From: JACZWZ01 sp036478235
GTDB taxonomy: Bacteria > Actinomycetota > Acidimicrobiia > Spongiisociales > UBA11373
Length of the DNA: 26,455 nt
Reading direction: 5' to 3'
Assembly: GCA_036478235.1 (NCBI GenBank)
Contig: JAZGDZ010000044.1
Location: 1 to 26,455 of the forward strand
Part shown: one piece after another, positions 6,838-15,979 of the stretch
Layout of the letters: each line of letters begins with the position of its first letter
How positions within the stretch are numbered: the first letter of the stretch is position 1
Made by a program: the position numbers and the translations under genes
The notes under the pieces: model-generated
The model's input: only the letters and a program-made list of their open reading frames with translations
Told to the model about the DNA's origin: nothing
Database searches by the model: none

Positions 6838-7151
6838 CGCCCATGTCCCCCGAAGTAGAACCCGAGGACGGCTCCGACAATGCCAACTACCGAGCCGAAG
6901 GCCATGGTGGTGGGTAGCTCAATGGTCTCCCACTCGGTGATGTCCCAGGCCACGAGGGCTATAGGGCCCAGTGCCGTGACGACAAGAAGAAGCGTGAAGA
7001 TCACTGCAAGGCGGCCGCGAAGCCGCTCTCGAACAGGGGCCGGGTCATACAGCGACCCGGCCCTCGGTTCTTCGAATTCCCGATCGGGCAGGAACTCCTC
7101 GATCTCAGCCCGATCGTCGTCGGGAAGCCCCTGTGTCGTGTGACCTTCCAT
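6834..7151 (-). CDS. Two-helix small membrane protein
   Basis: The 105-residue product has an acidic, Pro-containing cytoplasmic-type head (1-42), a first membrane helix near 47-69 (LAVIFTLLLVVTALGPIALV) and a second near 83-101 (AFGSVVGIVGAVLGFYFGG), ending in GGHGR. No family is recognised. Its stop overlaps the ATG of the deoxyribosyltransferase-fold gene, so it belongs to the same operon. Two-helix partners are common beside nucleotide-signalling or NAD-degrading effectors, where they anchor the complex or damage the membrane; which applies here is unknown. Confidence 0.7.
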   Translation of the reverse strand: MEGHTTQGLPDDDRAEIEEFLPDREFEEPRAGSLYDPAPVRERLRGRLAVIFTLLLVVTALGPIALVAWDITEWETIELPTTMAFGSVVGIVGAVLGFYFGGHGR

Positions 7152-7167
7152 GGCGCTTCTTCATTCC

Positions 7168-7404
7168 CTACCTGATGAACTCCACCTCGCGAAGTTGCCC
7201 ATCCGCCTCTTCGATGAGGATCTTGCGACCCGATTCGAGCGTTCTCACAACAAAGGCCTCAGTAGCAAGTGCGCGTCGGATCACCTCTGATGGCTGCAAG
7301 TGCTCGGTTTCAGCGATCCTCGTCAGTCGCTCCACGTCTCCGGGCCTGAGATTCACTGTCAGACGCTTTGAGGTCCTGCTGCTCGCGGCGGACGTCTCTG
7401 CCAT
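7168..7404 (-). CDS. Ribbon-helix-helix (CopG/MetJ-type) regulator
   Basis: The 78-residue product reads SKRLTVNLRPGDVERLTRIA followed by ETEHLQPSEVIRRALATEAF, a textbook RHH: a basic strand that enters the major groove, then two helices. The C-terminal tail (SGRKILIEEADGQLREVEF) resembles antitoxin-type tails that bind a partner. The frame is open further upstream, but the ATG at 7404 has a strong GAGGGAG ribbon site for the ribosome 5 bases upstream, and a promoter lies at 7442-7470. It is the first gene of the operon, 16 bases before the membrane-protein gene, and likely represses it. Confidence 0.8.
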   Translation of the reverse strand: MAETSAASSRTSKRLTVNLRPGDVERLTRIAETEHLQPSEVIRRALATEAFVVRTLESGRKILIEEADGQLREVEFIR

Positions 7405-7441
7405 GTTGTCTCCCTCGTTCGCGTGACCTTTGGGGGGCTTG

Positions 7442-7470
7442 AGGATACTCGAGTGTCGCGGATAAGTCAA
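7442..7470 (-). promoter_or_regulatory. Promoter of the RHH-ImmA operon with adjoining palindrome
   Basis: On the minus strand TTGACT and TATCCT are separated by exactly 17 bases, close to the sigma-70-type consensus. The 8-bp palindrome ACTCGAGT (7447-7454) touches the -10 box and is a good operator candidate for the RHH protein. Confidence 0.65.
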
Positions 7471-7691
7471 CTGATTCACATATCATTCGCATCGATTGTG
7501 CAGCATTCGCGCGCATGCCCTGATCCGCGAGTGCAGGTCCCTGAGGGGTTCCCCACACCGACCCGTGGGGCGCCTGTTCCGGTTGCCTATGCCGCCACCC
7601 GAATCTGGAAGGTAATGGTGGGAAGATAGCGACACGGGTCCTGAAGGACCTGATCTGGTGCTAGGACGCTCGCTCGGCGCGGAATGCCAGA

Positions 7692-7776
7692 GCTAGCTCC
7701 TGGATTTGGTGAGGCCCGAGTCGATCTTGATGCTGAATCCGAGGAGCGGATGATTTTGATAGGGGTCCTGAGGGGC
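7692..7776 (+). repeat. 85-bp direct repeat, copy 1
   Basis: This copy matches 8563-8647 at close to 90 percent of positions, including an identical 21-base stretch near the end (around ggatgattttgatagggg). The bases ATCCG and CGGAT form a small hairpin in both copies while the loop differs. Flanking fragments are also shared: gatctggtg upstream and gcgacacctccc downstream (7831-7842 against 8755-8766). It lies downstream of the rhodanese gene. I see no gene from 7480 to 7862. Confidence 0.75.
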
Positions 7777-7862
7777 TCCTGCCGAAATCTCGGGCTCTGG
7801 CACTGGCCGCAGGAAACGGGCTGAGCTTCAGCGACACCTCCCCAAGTCGCGCCTTTTCTCCT

Positions 7863-8249
7863 TCATGCGTCGTGCTCTACGGGACGTCCCTGCTCCTTCC
7901 AGGCCGTGAATCCGCCGTCCAGGTGGGCGACTTGGCTGTAGCCCATACGCTGCATGGTGTCCGCGCCCAGGGCGGAGCGGCCTCCTGCCGAGCAGTAGAG
8001 GACGATGCGACGATCCGGCTGGAATTCCTCCCGGTGGTACGCGCTGGTGGGGTCAACCAGGAACTCCAACATCCCACGCGGGGCAGACACGGCATCCGGT
8101 ATCCGACCTTCGCTTCGGAGTTCTTCCTCCTCACGGATGTCGACCATCAGTGCGCCCCCCTCAATTTCCTTGGCCACCTCTTCTGGTGTCAGGTTCTCGA
8201 TCCGGCTCTTGGCCTCGTCCACCATGGCGCTAGCGGTGAGTTCACCCAT
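7863..8249 (-). CDS. Single-domain rhodanese-like sulfurtransferase
   Basis: The 128-residue product has the rhodanese fold: NLTPEEVAKEIEGGALMVDI near the N-terminus, the active-site loop YCSAGGRSA with the catalytic C86, and the closing motif LDGGFTAWKEQGRP. Enzymes of this family carry a persulfide on the Cys and pass sulfur to acceptors such as cyanide or thiols. The frame is open to 8315, but the ATG at 8249 has GAGGGAGG just upstream and removes an unrelated N-terminal tail. It is a single gene lying between the two copies of the direct repeat, so it may have moved as a unit with them. Confidence 0.85.
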   Translation of the reverse strand: MGELTASAMVDEAKSRIENLTPEEVAKEIEGGALMVDIREEEELRSEGRIPDAVSAPRGMLEFLVDPTSAYHREEFQPDRRIVLYCSAGGRSALGADTMQRMGYSQVAHLDGGFTAWKEQGRPVEHDA

Positions 8250-8799
8250 GATCGCCTCCCTCTCGATTGTGATCCGCCTGCCTGGGACGGCAGGTTGCTG
8301 GCCACCGTACGCCAATCCTCGGGCGGTGGGGCACCCTCGTCGGGAAATCGTGACGGTTCAAGCCGTTCAGCTGGGACGTGGGGCTGCCCGGAGGAGCGGC
8401 GGCGGGAAACGGTTGACGCCAGCCGTCGCTAAGCGTCAGCACCTTCATCGGGAGCACCGATCTTGAACGGGATACGAACAACCGTTCGTTGATCGGTGCA
8501 GTTCAGTAAGGGGTCCCGAGGGTGCCGATCTGGTGACAAGCACCCACTGGGGGGACGCCTGAGCTAGCCCCTGGATTCGGTGAGTCCCGAGTCGGTCTTG
8601 ATGCTAAATCCGAGGGCCGGATGATTTTGATAGGGGTCCTGAGGGGCCACCGACATTGACCGGTCCGAGCGTTCCGGGTCCGGCCGACCACGAACCCAAC
8701 GATTTGGCCTGGTACGGGGAAGGACCGGTCTGATCTCTGACGAGCCGGACGATGGCGACACCTCCCTCCACACGAGCTAGAGGAGGGGAGCGCCCGCTG
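8250..8799. other. Gene-free stretch with dyads and repeat copy 2
   Basis: No supportable gene is seen. A perfect 6-bp dyad ACGAAC-aacc-GTTCGT (8474-8489) resembles a TetR-type operator. GGGTGC and GCACCC pair just before the repeat. A 9-bp perfect inverted repeat, GACCGGTCC (8658-8666) and GGACCGGTC (8722-8730), lies between the repeat and the end of the lipoprotein gene and may act in its termination. Confidence 0.4.
8563..8647 (+). repeat. 85-bp direct repeat, copy 2
   Basis: Partner of 7692-7776 in the same orientation, about 870 bases apart and upstream of the rhodanese gene. The small ATCCG/CGGAT hairpin is kept with a different loop (AGGGC here, AGGAG in copy 1), which hints at a conserved RNA or DNA structure. 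The copies may be remains of a mobile sequence or a duplicated non-coding RNA. Confidence 0.75.
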
Positions 8800-9357
8800 T
8801 CACTGTCTCACTCCCGTGTAGCTCCCCATGTCGCCCTCGTCGCCGTTGGTGTCCGTGAAGCTCACTTCGAAGGTGTTGCCGTCCTCGCTGAAGATGAAGA
8901 GCACTTCGGCCTCGTACGTGGGATCGTCGTTGATGGGGACCAGCACTATCTCGAGACGCCTTCCTTTGATCGTGGCCTCGCCCTTCAGCTCGCGAGAAGG
9001 GTTGTTCTCGTACGTCGTGCCCGTGACTCGTACCAGATCTCCCTCTTGCTCGAACGTAATCGTGCCCTTCATCGTGTTCGGGATTTCCTCTCCCACGAAC
9101 TGGTATGTGCCGCTCACGTCCAGCGTTGACAAGGTTTCCGGGGCCGTCGTCGCAGGGGTGATCGAAGGGGTCGTCGTCGCAGGGGTGGTCGAAGTGGTTG
9201 CAGCTGTGTTCGTCGTCGAATCAGCCGCTGGCGGTGGCATCGTGGTTGTGTCTTCTACCGAACTGCCGCTGCAGCCAGCGGCAAAGAAAAGGAACACCAA
9301 ACCGGCGGCGAGATCTGCGCGGAGCCCCCTCCCACGAAAACCATCTACGAATCCCAT
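8800..9357 (-). CDS. Lipoprotein with Thr-rich linker
   Basis: The 185-residue product begins with basic residues, a hydrophobic stretch (LAAGLVFLFF) and a lipobox AAGC with the lipidated Cys at 29. A Thr/Pro/Ala-rich linker runs to about residue 80. The mature domain (LDVSGTYQFVGEEIPNTMKG onward) has alternating strands and the pattern GTITFEQEGDLVRVTG, as in small lipocalin-like or beta-barrel domains of unknown ligand. The ATG at 9357 is chosen over an in-frame TTG at 9366 because it gives a normal signal peptide; a TAGGGT box lies 12 bases before it. No operon partner. Confidence 0.7.
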   Translation of the reverse strand: MGFVDGFRGRGLRADLAAGLVFLFFAAGCSGSSVEDTTTMPPPAADSTTNTAATTSTTPATTTPSITPATTAPETLSTLDVSGTYQFVGEEIPNTMKGTITFEQEGDLVRVTGTTYENNPSRELKGEATIKGRRLEIVLVPINDDPTYEAEVLFIFSEDGNTFEVSFTDTNGDEGDMGSYTGVRQ

Positions 9358-9376
9358 GAGGCCCAAGGGACCCTAA

Positions 9377-9634
9377 TCCTCAACACGATCGACTTCGTCA
9401 AATGGGCTGACGAGAACCTCGAGTCGTACATCCACAGCGGAGAAGGAGACCACCCTCCGCAACCGGGGCTGCGTCATCGAAGGCTGCGGGGCACCACGAC
9501 GCTGGTGCGACGCCCACCACATCATCCACTGGGCCGACGGCGGGCCCACCAGTCTCAACAACCTCGTACTGCTCTGCGCCCACCATCACACCTTCATCCA
9601 CCAAGACAGCATCCGACTACCCAAGCGGGAATGA
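9377..9634 (+). pseudogene. Remnant of a DUF222/HNH endonuclease
   Basis: The frame has no start codon and opens just after a stop at 9374. Its last ~60 residues are a clear HNH nuclease end: LRNRGCVIEGCGAPRRWCDA, then HHIIHWADGGPTSLNNLVLL and CAHHHTFIH, with the zinc Cys pairs and the HH...N...H core kept. The large DUF222 part that normally precedes it is missing and the upstream bases belong to the divergent lipoprotein promoter region. It is a 3' fragment left by deletion or replacement. The family is multi-copy in actinobacteria and often found as debris. Confidence 0.75.
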
Positions 9635-9692
9635 GGCCCGCCGCTCTGATCTCCGTGAGGACCACACCCTCCCACACGTCACTGGTGTGCGA

Positions 9693-9698
9693 TAGCTT
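9693..9698 (+). promoter_or_regulatory. Leaderless -10 box of the DUF2461 gene
   Basis: TAGCTT sits at -12 to -7 from the ATG at 9705, so transcription probably starts at the start codon. No clear -35 is seen. Confidence 0.5.
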
Positions 9699-9704
9699 GA
9701 TCCC

Positions 9705-10394
9705 ATGCCCCGCTACTTCACCAACAAGACCTTCGCCTTTCTCAAGGATCTCGCCGCCAACAACGACCGGGAGTGGTTCAAGGCCAACCAGGAGCGCTAT
9801 GAGACCGACGTGCGTCAACCGGCACTCGACTTCGTCGAGGACTTCGCCGAGCCCCTCTTCGGCATCTCACCCCACTTCGTCGCCGACCCACGCAAGCAGG
9901 GTGGATCTCTGTTCAGAATCCACCGCGACACCCGGTTCTCCAAGGACAAGACCCCATACAAGACCCACACCGGCATGCAGTTCCGCCACGTCGCCACCAA
10001 GGACGACGTTCACGCCCCCGGCTTCTACCTCCACATCGAGCCCGGCGAATGTTGGATGGGCATCGGCCTGTGGCGCCCGGCGACCCCGGACGCCTTGAAG
10101 ATCAGGGAAGCAATCGCAAGTGACCCTGCCGGGTGGAGGCGGGCGGCGTACGGCAAGAGGTTCGCCGGCATCTTCGATCTGTCCGACGGCAACAAGCTGA
10201 AACGTCCTCCCCATGGGTTCGATCCCGATCACCGCTACATCGAGGATCTCAAGCGACGCGACTTCACCGCCGGGGCGCGACTCACCCAGCGACAGGTGAC
10301 CTCGGAGGACTTCCTGTTCGAATTCACCGACATGAGCAAGACGGCGACGCCGTTCCTGACCTTCCTGTCGAAGGCGATTGGAGTCGCGTTCTAG
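9705..10394 (+). CDS. DUF2461 family protein (TIGR02453 type)
   Basis: The 229-residue product has the length and motifs of DUF2461: FTNKTFAFLKDLAANNDREW at the N-terminus with the NNDREWF signature, RIHRDTRFSKDKTPYKTH in the middle, and a final LTFLSKAI. The family is widespread and uncharacterised; the conserved Arg/Asp/Lys residues suggest an enzyme or nucleic-acid/ligand binder. It is probably leaderless, is a single-gene unit and ends in a strong hairpin shared with the convergent gamma-lyase gene. Confidence 0.85.
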   Translation: MPRYFTNKTFAFLKDLAANNDREWFKANQERYETDVRQPALDFVEDFAEPLFGISPHFVADPRKQGGSLFRIHRDTRFSKDKTPYKTHTGMQFRHVATKDDVHAPGFYLHIEPGECWMGIGLWRPATPDALKIREAIASDPAGWRRAAYGKRFAGIFDLSDGNKLKRPPHGFDPDHRYIEDLKRRDFTAGARLTQRQVTSEDFLFEFTDMSKTATPFLTFLSKAIGVAF

Positions 10395-10434
10395 GAGTCT
10401 GCTGAGCGACATGTATTGCTCAGCAGGCTCCTAG
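10391..10434. terminator. Bidirectional 17-bp hairpin spanning both stop codons
   Basis: CTAGGAGTCTGCTGAGC pairs with GCTCAGCAGGCTCCTAG (one G-T pair) around a 10-base loop. Each outer end contains the TAG stop of one of the two convergent genes, so the same structure can end both transcripts. There is no T-tract on either side. Confidence 0.75.
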
Positions 10435-11569
10435 CCGAGCGCTCTATCGAGGTCTTCGATGAGGTCGTCGACGTGCTCGATGCCGACCGAGAGCCTGACC
10501 AGATCCTCGGGCACCGCCAGCTCGGTCCCGACCACCGAGGTGTGGGTCATCGCCGCCGGCACCTCGATCAGCGACTCCACCCCGCCGAGGCTCTCGGCGA
10601 GGAAGAACAGCTCCGTTCGCTCGGCGATCCGATGGGCCGCTTCGACCCCTTGGGCGGGACGAAAAGAGACGATTCCCCCGAAACGGTCCATCTGACGATG
10701 GGCGATGCCGTGGTCGGGGTGATCCGCCAGACCCGGGTAGGCGACGTCAAGCACTCGCTCGTCGGCGACGAGGAACTCGGCGATCTGCATCGCGTTGTCG
10801 CAGTGCCGGTCCATGCGCACGCCGAGCGTCTTCAGGCCACGCAGCGTGAGAAAGGCGTCGAATGGGCCGGGAACCGGTCCCGCCGCGTTCTGGAGGAACC
10901 GCAGCTGCTCCAGCATTCCGGCATCCCGCGTCACCAGCGCTCCGCCGACGACGTCGCTGTGGCCGCCGAGGTACTTGGTGGTCGAGTGGAGGACCACGTC
11001 GGCACCGTGGTCGAGCGGGCGCTGCAGGTAGGGAGTCGCAAAGGTGTTGTCCACGCAGAAGATCGCTCCGGCCTCACGGGTGATCGCGGCCATTGCAGCG
11101 ATGTCGGCGACCCGGAGCAGGGGGTTGGTCGGTGTCTCCAGCCAGATGAGCCTGGTGTTGGGACGGATCGCCGCCTGCACCGCGTCGAGGTCGGTGGGAT
11201 CGGCAACGCTCCACTGGAAGCCCTGCTCGCCGAGCACGTTCGCAAAGAATCGGAACGTGCCTCCGTAAGCGTCGTTGGGAAGCAGCACGTGGTCGCCCGC
11301 CCCCAGCATGTATCCCATGAGAGCAGCCGCCGCCATCCCCGAAGCCGTCGCCACCGATCCGCCCCCGGATCCCTCGGCCACACCTTCAAGAGAGGCCAGA
11401 GCGTCCTGGAGTGCCGTCCTGGTCGGGTTGTCGGTGCGGGAGTAGTCGTATCCGGCGTGCTTGCCCGGAGCATCCTGGGCGTAGGTCGTCGTGGCATAGA
11501 TGGGAACGATCACCGACCCGGTCGTTGGATCGGGATCCTGACCGGCGTGAATCGCCCTGGTCTCGAACT

Positions 11570-11573
<4 letters not shown>
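10431..11573 (-). CDS. Cystathionine gamma-lyase/gamma-synthase (PLP enzyme)
   Basis: The 380-residue product is a Cys/Met-metabolism PLP enzyme. Visible features are YSRTDNPTR (44-52), VDNTFATPYLQRPLDHGAD (174-192) and HSTTKYLGGHSD with the cofactor Lys at 200. Sequence alone does not separate gamma-lyase from gamma-synthase. The ATG overlaps the stop of the beta-synthase gene by 4 bases, and that pairing favours the lyase, which splits cystathionine to cysteine, 2-oxobutyrate and ammonia (reverse transsulfuration). The frame is open slightly further upstream, but the ATG at 11573 follows a GAGGAGGG ribosome-binding site. Confidence 0.85.
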
Positions 11574-12529
<956 letters not shown>

Positions 12530-12607
12530 CGAGGCCGAGGTTAGAGGCAGGCACTCGATGAGCCGCTGCGGGCGGCACCCGAGCCGCCTCGATGTCCGTG
12601 AAGCCGA

Positions 12608-13321
12608 TCAGGGCACCGGGATGATTCCGGTGAATGTGACTTCCTGCAGGGCGAGCTCCTCGAACGGCTCGAGCCCGTCGTAGTGCTCCCCGGGATAGGT
12701 GGAGAGGATGTGAATCACAAGGCTTTCGGTCGGATCCGGTGCGACGCGCACCCGGTACGGCCCATGGCCCGAATCGAGCTCCTCTCCTGCGACGGCACCG
12801 GAGTCGGTGATGTGGATTTTGATCATGCGGGCGCGTGCATTCCGCGTGAGCCCTTCGTCGTCGGCGAGGTTGTGGAACACGACCGTCGTCACCCGCGTCG
12901 GGCCGTCGAACACGACCCGAATCTCAGCACCCTCGCCGCCTCCGGGCACGTTCCACGCGGTCGTGGGATCACCATCGATGAGGGCATGGCACGGGAAGTC
13001 CGGAAGCTCGCTCGAGCATGTGACATCCGACGCCCGCAGCGGTCCCAACTCGAGATCGGCGGCAGCGGTCGTCGATGGGGTCGGCGCCGCGGATAGAGCG
13101 GTGAGCTCGTCGCGCCCCGGATCATCGGGAGTCTGGCCGTCGCTGCCGACAAGCAGCAGGACCATGCCCAGCACGAGGATGCTCAGGGCAGAAGCCCCGG
13201 CGAGCACTCGCCAGGACAGTCGTGTCTGTTGTACGGCGGGCGCGCCACATGCGGTGCAGTACCTGGAGCCGTCCTCCACTGCAGCGCCACAATCCGAACA
13301 TGTCCTCTGGCGAGGCGTCAT
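12608..13321 (-). CDS. Zinc-ribbon, single-helix, discoidin-like membrane protein
   Basis: The 237-residue product starts with a four-Cys zinc ribbon (C8, C11, C22, C25 in CSDCGA and YCTACGA), has one membrane helix near 37-59 and a Thr/Ala linker, then an exported domain from ~93 to the end. That domain (ALIDGDPTTAWNVPGGGEGA, then IRVVFDGPTRVTTVVFHNL) resembles the discoidin/F5-8C-like glycan-binding domain seen in actinobacterial zinc-ribbon membrane proteins. It begins 25 bases after the CopA-like ATPase stop on the same strand, so it may be read through from the metal operon, but no functional link to metal is evident. Confidence 0.7.
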   Translation of the reverse strand: MTPRQRTCSDCGAAVEDGSRYCTACGAPAVQQTRLSWRVLAGASALSILVLGMVLLLVGSDGQTPDDPGRDELTALSAAPTPSTTAAADLELGPLRASDVTCSSELPDFPCHALIDGDPTTAWNVPGGGEGAEIRVVFDGPTRVTTVVFHNLADDEGLTRNARARMIKIHITDSGAVAGEELDSGHGPYRVRVAPDPTESLVIHILSTYPGEHYDGLEPFEELALQEVTFTGIIPVP

Positions 13322-13346
13322 CTCGGTTTCGACCGCGCCGATCGCG

Positions 13347-15509
13347 TCACCGGGCGAAGCGTCTCAGGCGCACCGAGTTCGTCACGACCGAAACCGAGGA
13401 GAACGCCATCGCCCCGGCGGCGACCATCGGGTTCAAGAAGCCCAACGCCGCCAGCGGGATGGCCGCAGTGTTATAGCCGAAGGCCCAGAACAGGTTCTGG
13501 ATGATGGTGCGGAAGGTGGCCCGTGCCAGCGTGAGGGCGGTCACGGCCAGCATCGGGTCGCCGCTCATGAGAACCACGTCACCGGCTTCGATGGCGACAT
13601 CCGTTCCAGACCCGACGGCCATACCCAGATCCGCTCTGGTGAGGGCCGGCGCATCGTTGATCCCGTCGCCGACGAACCCGACGGACCTTCCTTCGTCATG
13701 GAGTCTCTTGATCTCTTCGGCCTTGTCGGCCGGCATGATCTCGGCGATCACCCGATCGATTCCGACCTGGGCGGCGATCGTCTCGGCGGTGCGCTGGTTG
13801 TCACCTGTGAGCATCGTCACTTCGACGCCCGCATCGTGGAGGGTGGCGACGGCCGCTATGGCCGTGTCGCGCAGAGTGTCGGCGACACCGAGAGTGCCGC
13901 GCACCTCACCCCCCCAGCCCACGAGGAATGCCGTGTGACCGGTCAACTCGATGCGTTCCATTGCCTCGAGGTATCGATCGGGGATGCGCAGGCCTCGATC
14001 GGCCATCAGCTTCGACTTTCCGACGATCACCTCGACGCCGTCAACCGATCCGACGACACCGCGGCCTCCGAGCGCCTCGAAGTTCGTCGGGGTGGTGAGC
14101 ACGGCTTCTCGCTCCTCCGCTCCGAGGGCCACGGCCCTTCCGATCGGGTGCTCACTTGCTGCCTCGACCGATCCGGCGAGGAACAACAGCCGACCCTCGT
14201 CTTCCTCGGTCACGACCTCGGTGAGCGTCATGGCCCCTCGGGTCAAGGTTCCCGTCTTGTCGAACACGATCGTGTCCACGGCCTTGGCCCGCTCAAAGAC
14301 TTCAGCGTTCTTGAACAGCACCCCCATCTCGGCCCCGCGACCCGACCCGACCATGATGGCGGTCGGTGTCGCCAGGCCCATGGCACAGGGGCAGGCGATG
14401 ATCAGTACCGCCACCGCGTTGGTGAGGGCCTCGCTGACCACGCCGTTGACGGCGAGCCAGATGCCGAACACAACCAAGGCGACAACGATGACGATGGGCA
14501 CGAATACCGAACTCACCCGGTCGGCGAGCTTCTGCACCGGAGCCTTGGTGGCCTGTGCTTCCTCGACCAGGCGCACGATCTGAGCCAGGGCGGCCTCCTG
14601 GCCGATCCTGGTGGCCTCGAACTCGAGGCGGCCCTGTTGATTGACCGTCGCTCCGAACACGTCGTCACCGACCGACTTGTCCACGGGCGCTGATTCACCG
14701 GTCAGCATCGATTCGTCGATGCTGGACCCCCCGGCGATGACCACGCCATCGGTGGCGATCTGCTCGCCGGGAAGGACGATCACCACGTCTCCGACCTCCA
14801 GGTCCTCGACGGGGATCATCTCCTCGGCACCGGCGCGTCGCACTCGGGCCTGCTTGGCGCCTATCTCGAGGAGCTTGGTGATGGCATTCGATGCCTGACC
14901 CTTTGCCCTGGCTTCGAAGAAACGGCCGAGGAGGATCAGGGTGACGATGATCGCCGCCGTCTCGAAGAACAGTGCGTCGTCGGTGGATAGGGCGTAGAGC
15001 GAAAAGCTCCACGCCGCAATCGTGCCCACCGACACCAGGGTGTCCATTGCCGGGCTCAAGCTCTTGACCTGCTTGAAGGTGGCCTTGTGGAACTGGGCGC
15101 CGAATCCGAACAGCACGACAGTGGTCAACAGCGCCTGAACGATCTCGGACCATCGCGCCTCCGAACCGAACTGGGCGAGCACGAACACGGGAATCGTGAG
15201 AGCCGCGGCGCCGATGACGTTGCGTCTCTGAAACCGGACCTCTTCGGCGTACCGCTCGGTGACGGGTATGCGGTCCTCCCCTGCGCCGACCTCCTCGATC
15301 GAGTATCCGATCTTGGCCACCGCGGCCTTGAGAACCTCGATGTCCACGTCGGGTCCGACCTCTGCTCTCGCTTCATGACTGGCGTAGTTGACGATCGCGT
15401 TGTCGACGCCGTCTTGCTTGCCGAGGACGCGTTCGATCCTGAGAGCGCAGGAGGCACAGGTCATCCCCTCGACATCGAAGGTGATGGATTCGACTGTGGC
15501 TTGGCTCAT
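13347..15509 (-). CDS. copA: CopA-like Cu(I)-exporting P1B ATPase
   Basis: The 720-residue product has one N-terminal metal-binding domain with GMTCASC (C18, C21), the TGES actuator loop (270-273), the intramembrane CPC (373-375), the phosphorylated D417 in DKTGT, SEHPIGRA (452-459) and GDGINDAP (614-621). YN at 679-680 and MAFSS at 701 complete the pattern of Cu(I) exporters. It sits in the inner membrane and pumps monovalent copper out at the cost of ATP. The ATG at 15509 follows GAGAAAAGGGA; the longer upstream frame is not likely to be translated. It is third in the YHS-copZ-copA operon, 43 bases after copZ. Confidence 0.9.
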   Translation of the reverse strand: MSQATVESITFDVEGMTCASCALRIERVLGKQDGVDNAIVNYASHEARAEVGPDVDIEVLKAAVAKIGYSIEEVGAGEDRIPVTERYAEEVRFQRRNVIGAAALTIPVFVLAQFGSEARWSEIVQALLTTVVLFGFGAQFHKATFKQVKSLSPAMDTLVSVGTIAAWSFSLYALSTDDALFFETAAIIVTLILLGRFFEARAKGQASNAITKLLEIGAKQARVRRAGAEEMIPVEDLEVGDVVIVLPGEQIATDGVVIAGGSSIDESMLTGESAPVDKSVGDDVFGATVNQQGRLEFEATRIGQEAALAQIVRLVEEAQATKAPVQKLADRVSSVFVPIVIVVALVVFGIWLAVNGVVSEALTNAVAVLIIACPCAMGLATPTAIMVGSGRGAEMGVLFKNAEVFERAKAVDTIVFDKTGTLTRGAMTLTEVVTEEDEGRLLFLAGSVEAASEHPIGRAVALGAEEREAVLTTPTNFEALGGRGVVGSVDGVEVIVGKSKLMADRGLRIPDRYLEAMERIELTGHTAFLVGWGGEVRGTLGVADTLRDTAIAAVATLHDAGVEVTMLTGDNQRTAETIAAQVGIDRVIAEIMPADKAEEIKRLHDEGRSVGFVGDGINDAPALTRADLGMAVGSGTDVAIEAGDVVLMSGDPMLAVTALTLARATFRTIIQNLFWAFGYNTAAIPLAALGFLNPMVAAGAMAFSSVSVVTNSVRLRRFAR

Positions 15510-15552
15510 GATCCCTTTTCTCCGGTCTTCGCCCGTTGGTCCCCGCCTGGCG

Positions 15553-15762
15553 TTACTCGGAAATCTCGTAGCCCTGTTCCTCGATGGCGGCGACGATCGC
15601 GGCAAACGTCTCTTCGGTGCCGTCGTAGTCGACCGCAACGGTTCGGTCATCGATGGCGACCTCTACGAGCTCGACCCCGTCGAGAGGGCCGACGGCTCCC
15701 TCGATGGAGGACTTGCAGTGCCCGCACGAGACGTCGGGTACCGACAGGGTTCTACTGGTCAT
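15553..15762 (-). CDS. copZ: CopZ-like metallochaperone (HMA domain)
   Basis: The 69-residue product is a single heavy-metal-associated domain with VSCGHCKSSIEGAVG (C13, C16) and the usual ferredoxin-like strand pattern ending in IEEQGYEI. Such proteins hand Cu(I) to the N-terminal domain of CopA-type ATPases. The ATG at 15762 follows AGGGAG; it lies inside the last codons of the YHS gene (11-base overlap), so both are translated from one mRNA. Confidence 0.88.
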   Translation of the reverse strand: MTSRTLSVPDVSCGHCKSSIEGAVGPLDGVELVEVAIDDRTVAVDYDGTEETFAAIVAAIEEQGYEISE

Positions 15763-15949
15763 TGTCGTTGTCTCCCTCTTGTGTCTCGTCACTTTCCGGT
15801 GCTGCCGTATTGGGTGCGTAGCCCGAAGGATCGGCGAGGAAAGCGGTGCGGCATCCCGGTGAACAGAATGCCACATCGTCGTAACCATCGGCTCGCAGGG
15901 CCGATTCCCCCACCGTCATACCGCATACCGGGTCGATGTACGTCTTCAT
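15752..15949 (-). CDS. YHS-domain metal-binding protein
   Basis: The 65-residue product starts MKTYIDPVCGMTV and continues with VAFCSPGCRTAFLADPSGY, the YHS signature with C9, C29 and C33 as probable metal ligands. The acidic tail (SDETQEGDNDND) is disordered. YHS proteins commonly accompany copper and other soft-metal exporters as binding or delivery partners. It is the first gene of its operon, below the operator at 15986-16007, with GAATCAGGAA upstream of the ATG. Confidence 0.85.
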   Translation of the reverse strand: MKTYIDPVCGMTVGESALRADGYDDVAFCSPGCRTAFLADPSGYAPNTAAPESDETQEGDNDNDQ

Positions 15950-15979
15950 GTTCCTGATTCAATCTCCTCTCGTCACCGA

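Noticed and set aside
8474..8489. TetR-type operator
   Set aside because: The dyad is perfect but short, and no TetR-family gene or nearby promoter supports it; kept only as a note on the gap.
12807..14693. Long open frame on the plus strand opposite the zinc-ribbon and CopA-like genes
   Set aside because: It is antisense to two well-supported genes, has low-complexity His/Arg/Gly composition and no motif; high GC makes such open antisense frames common.
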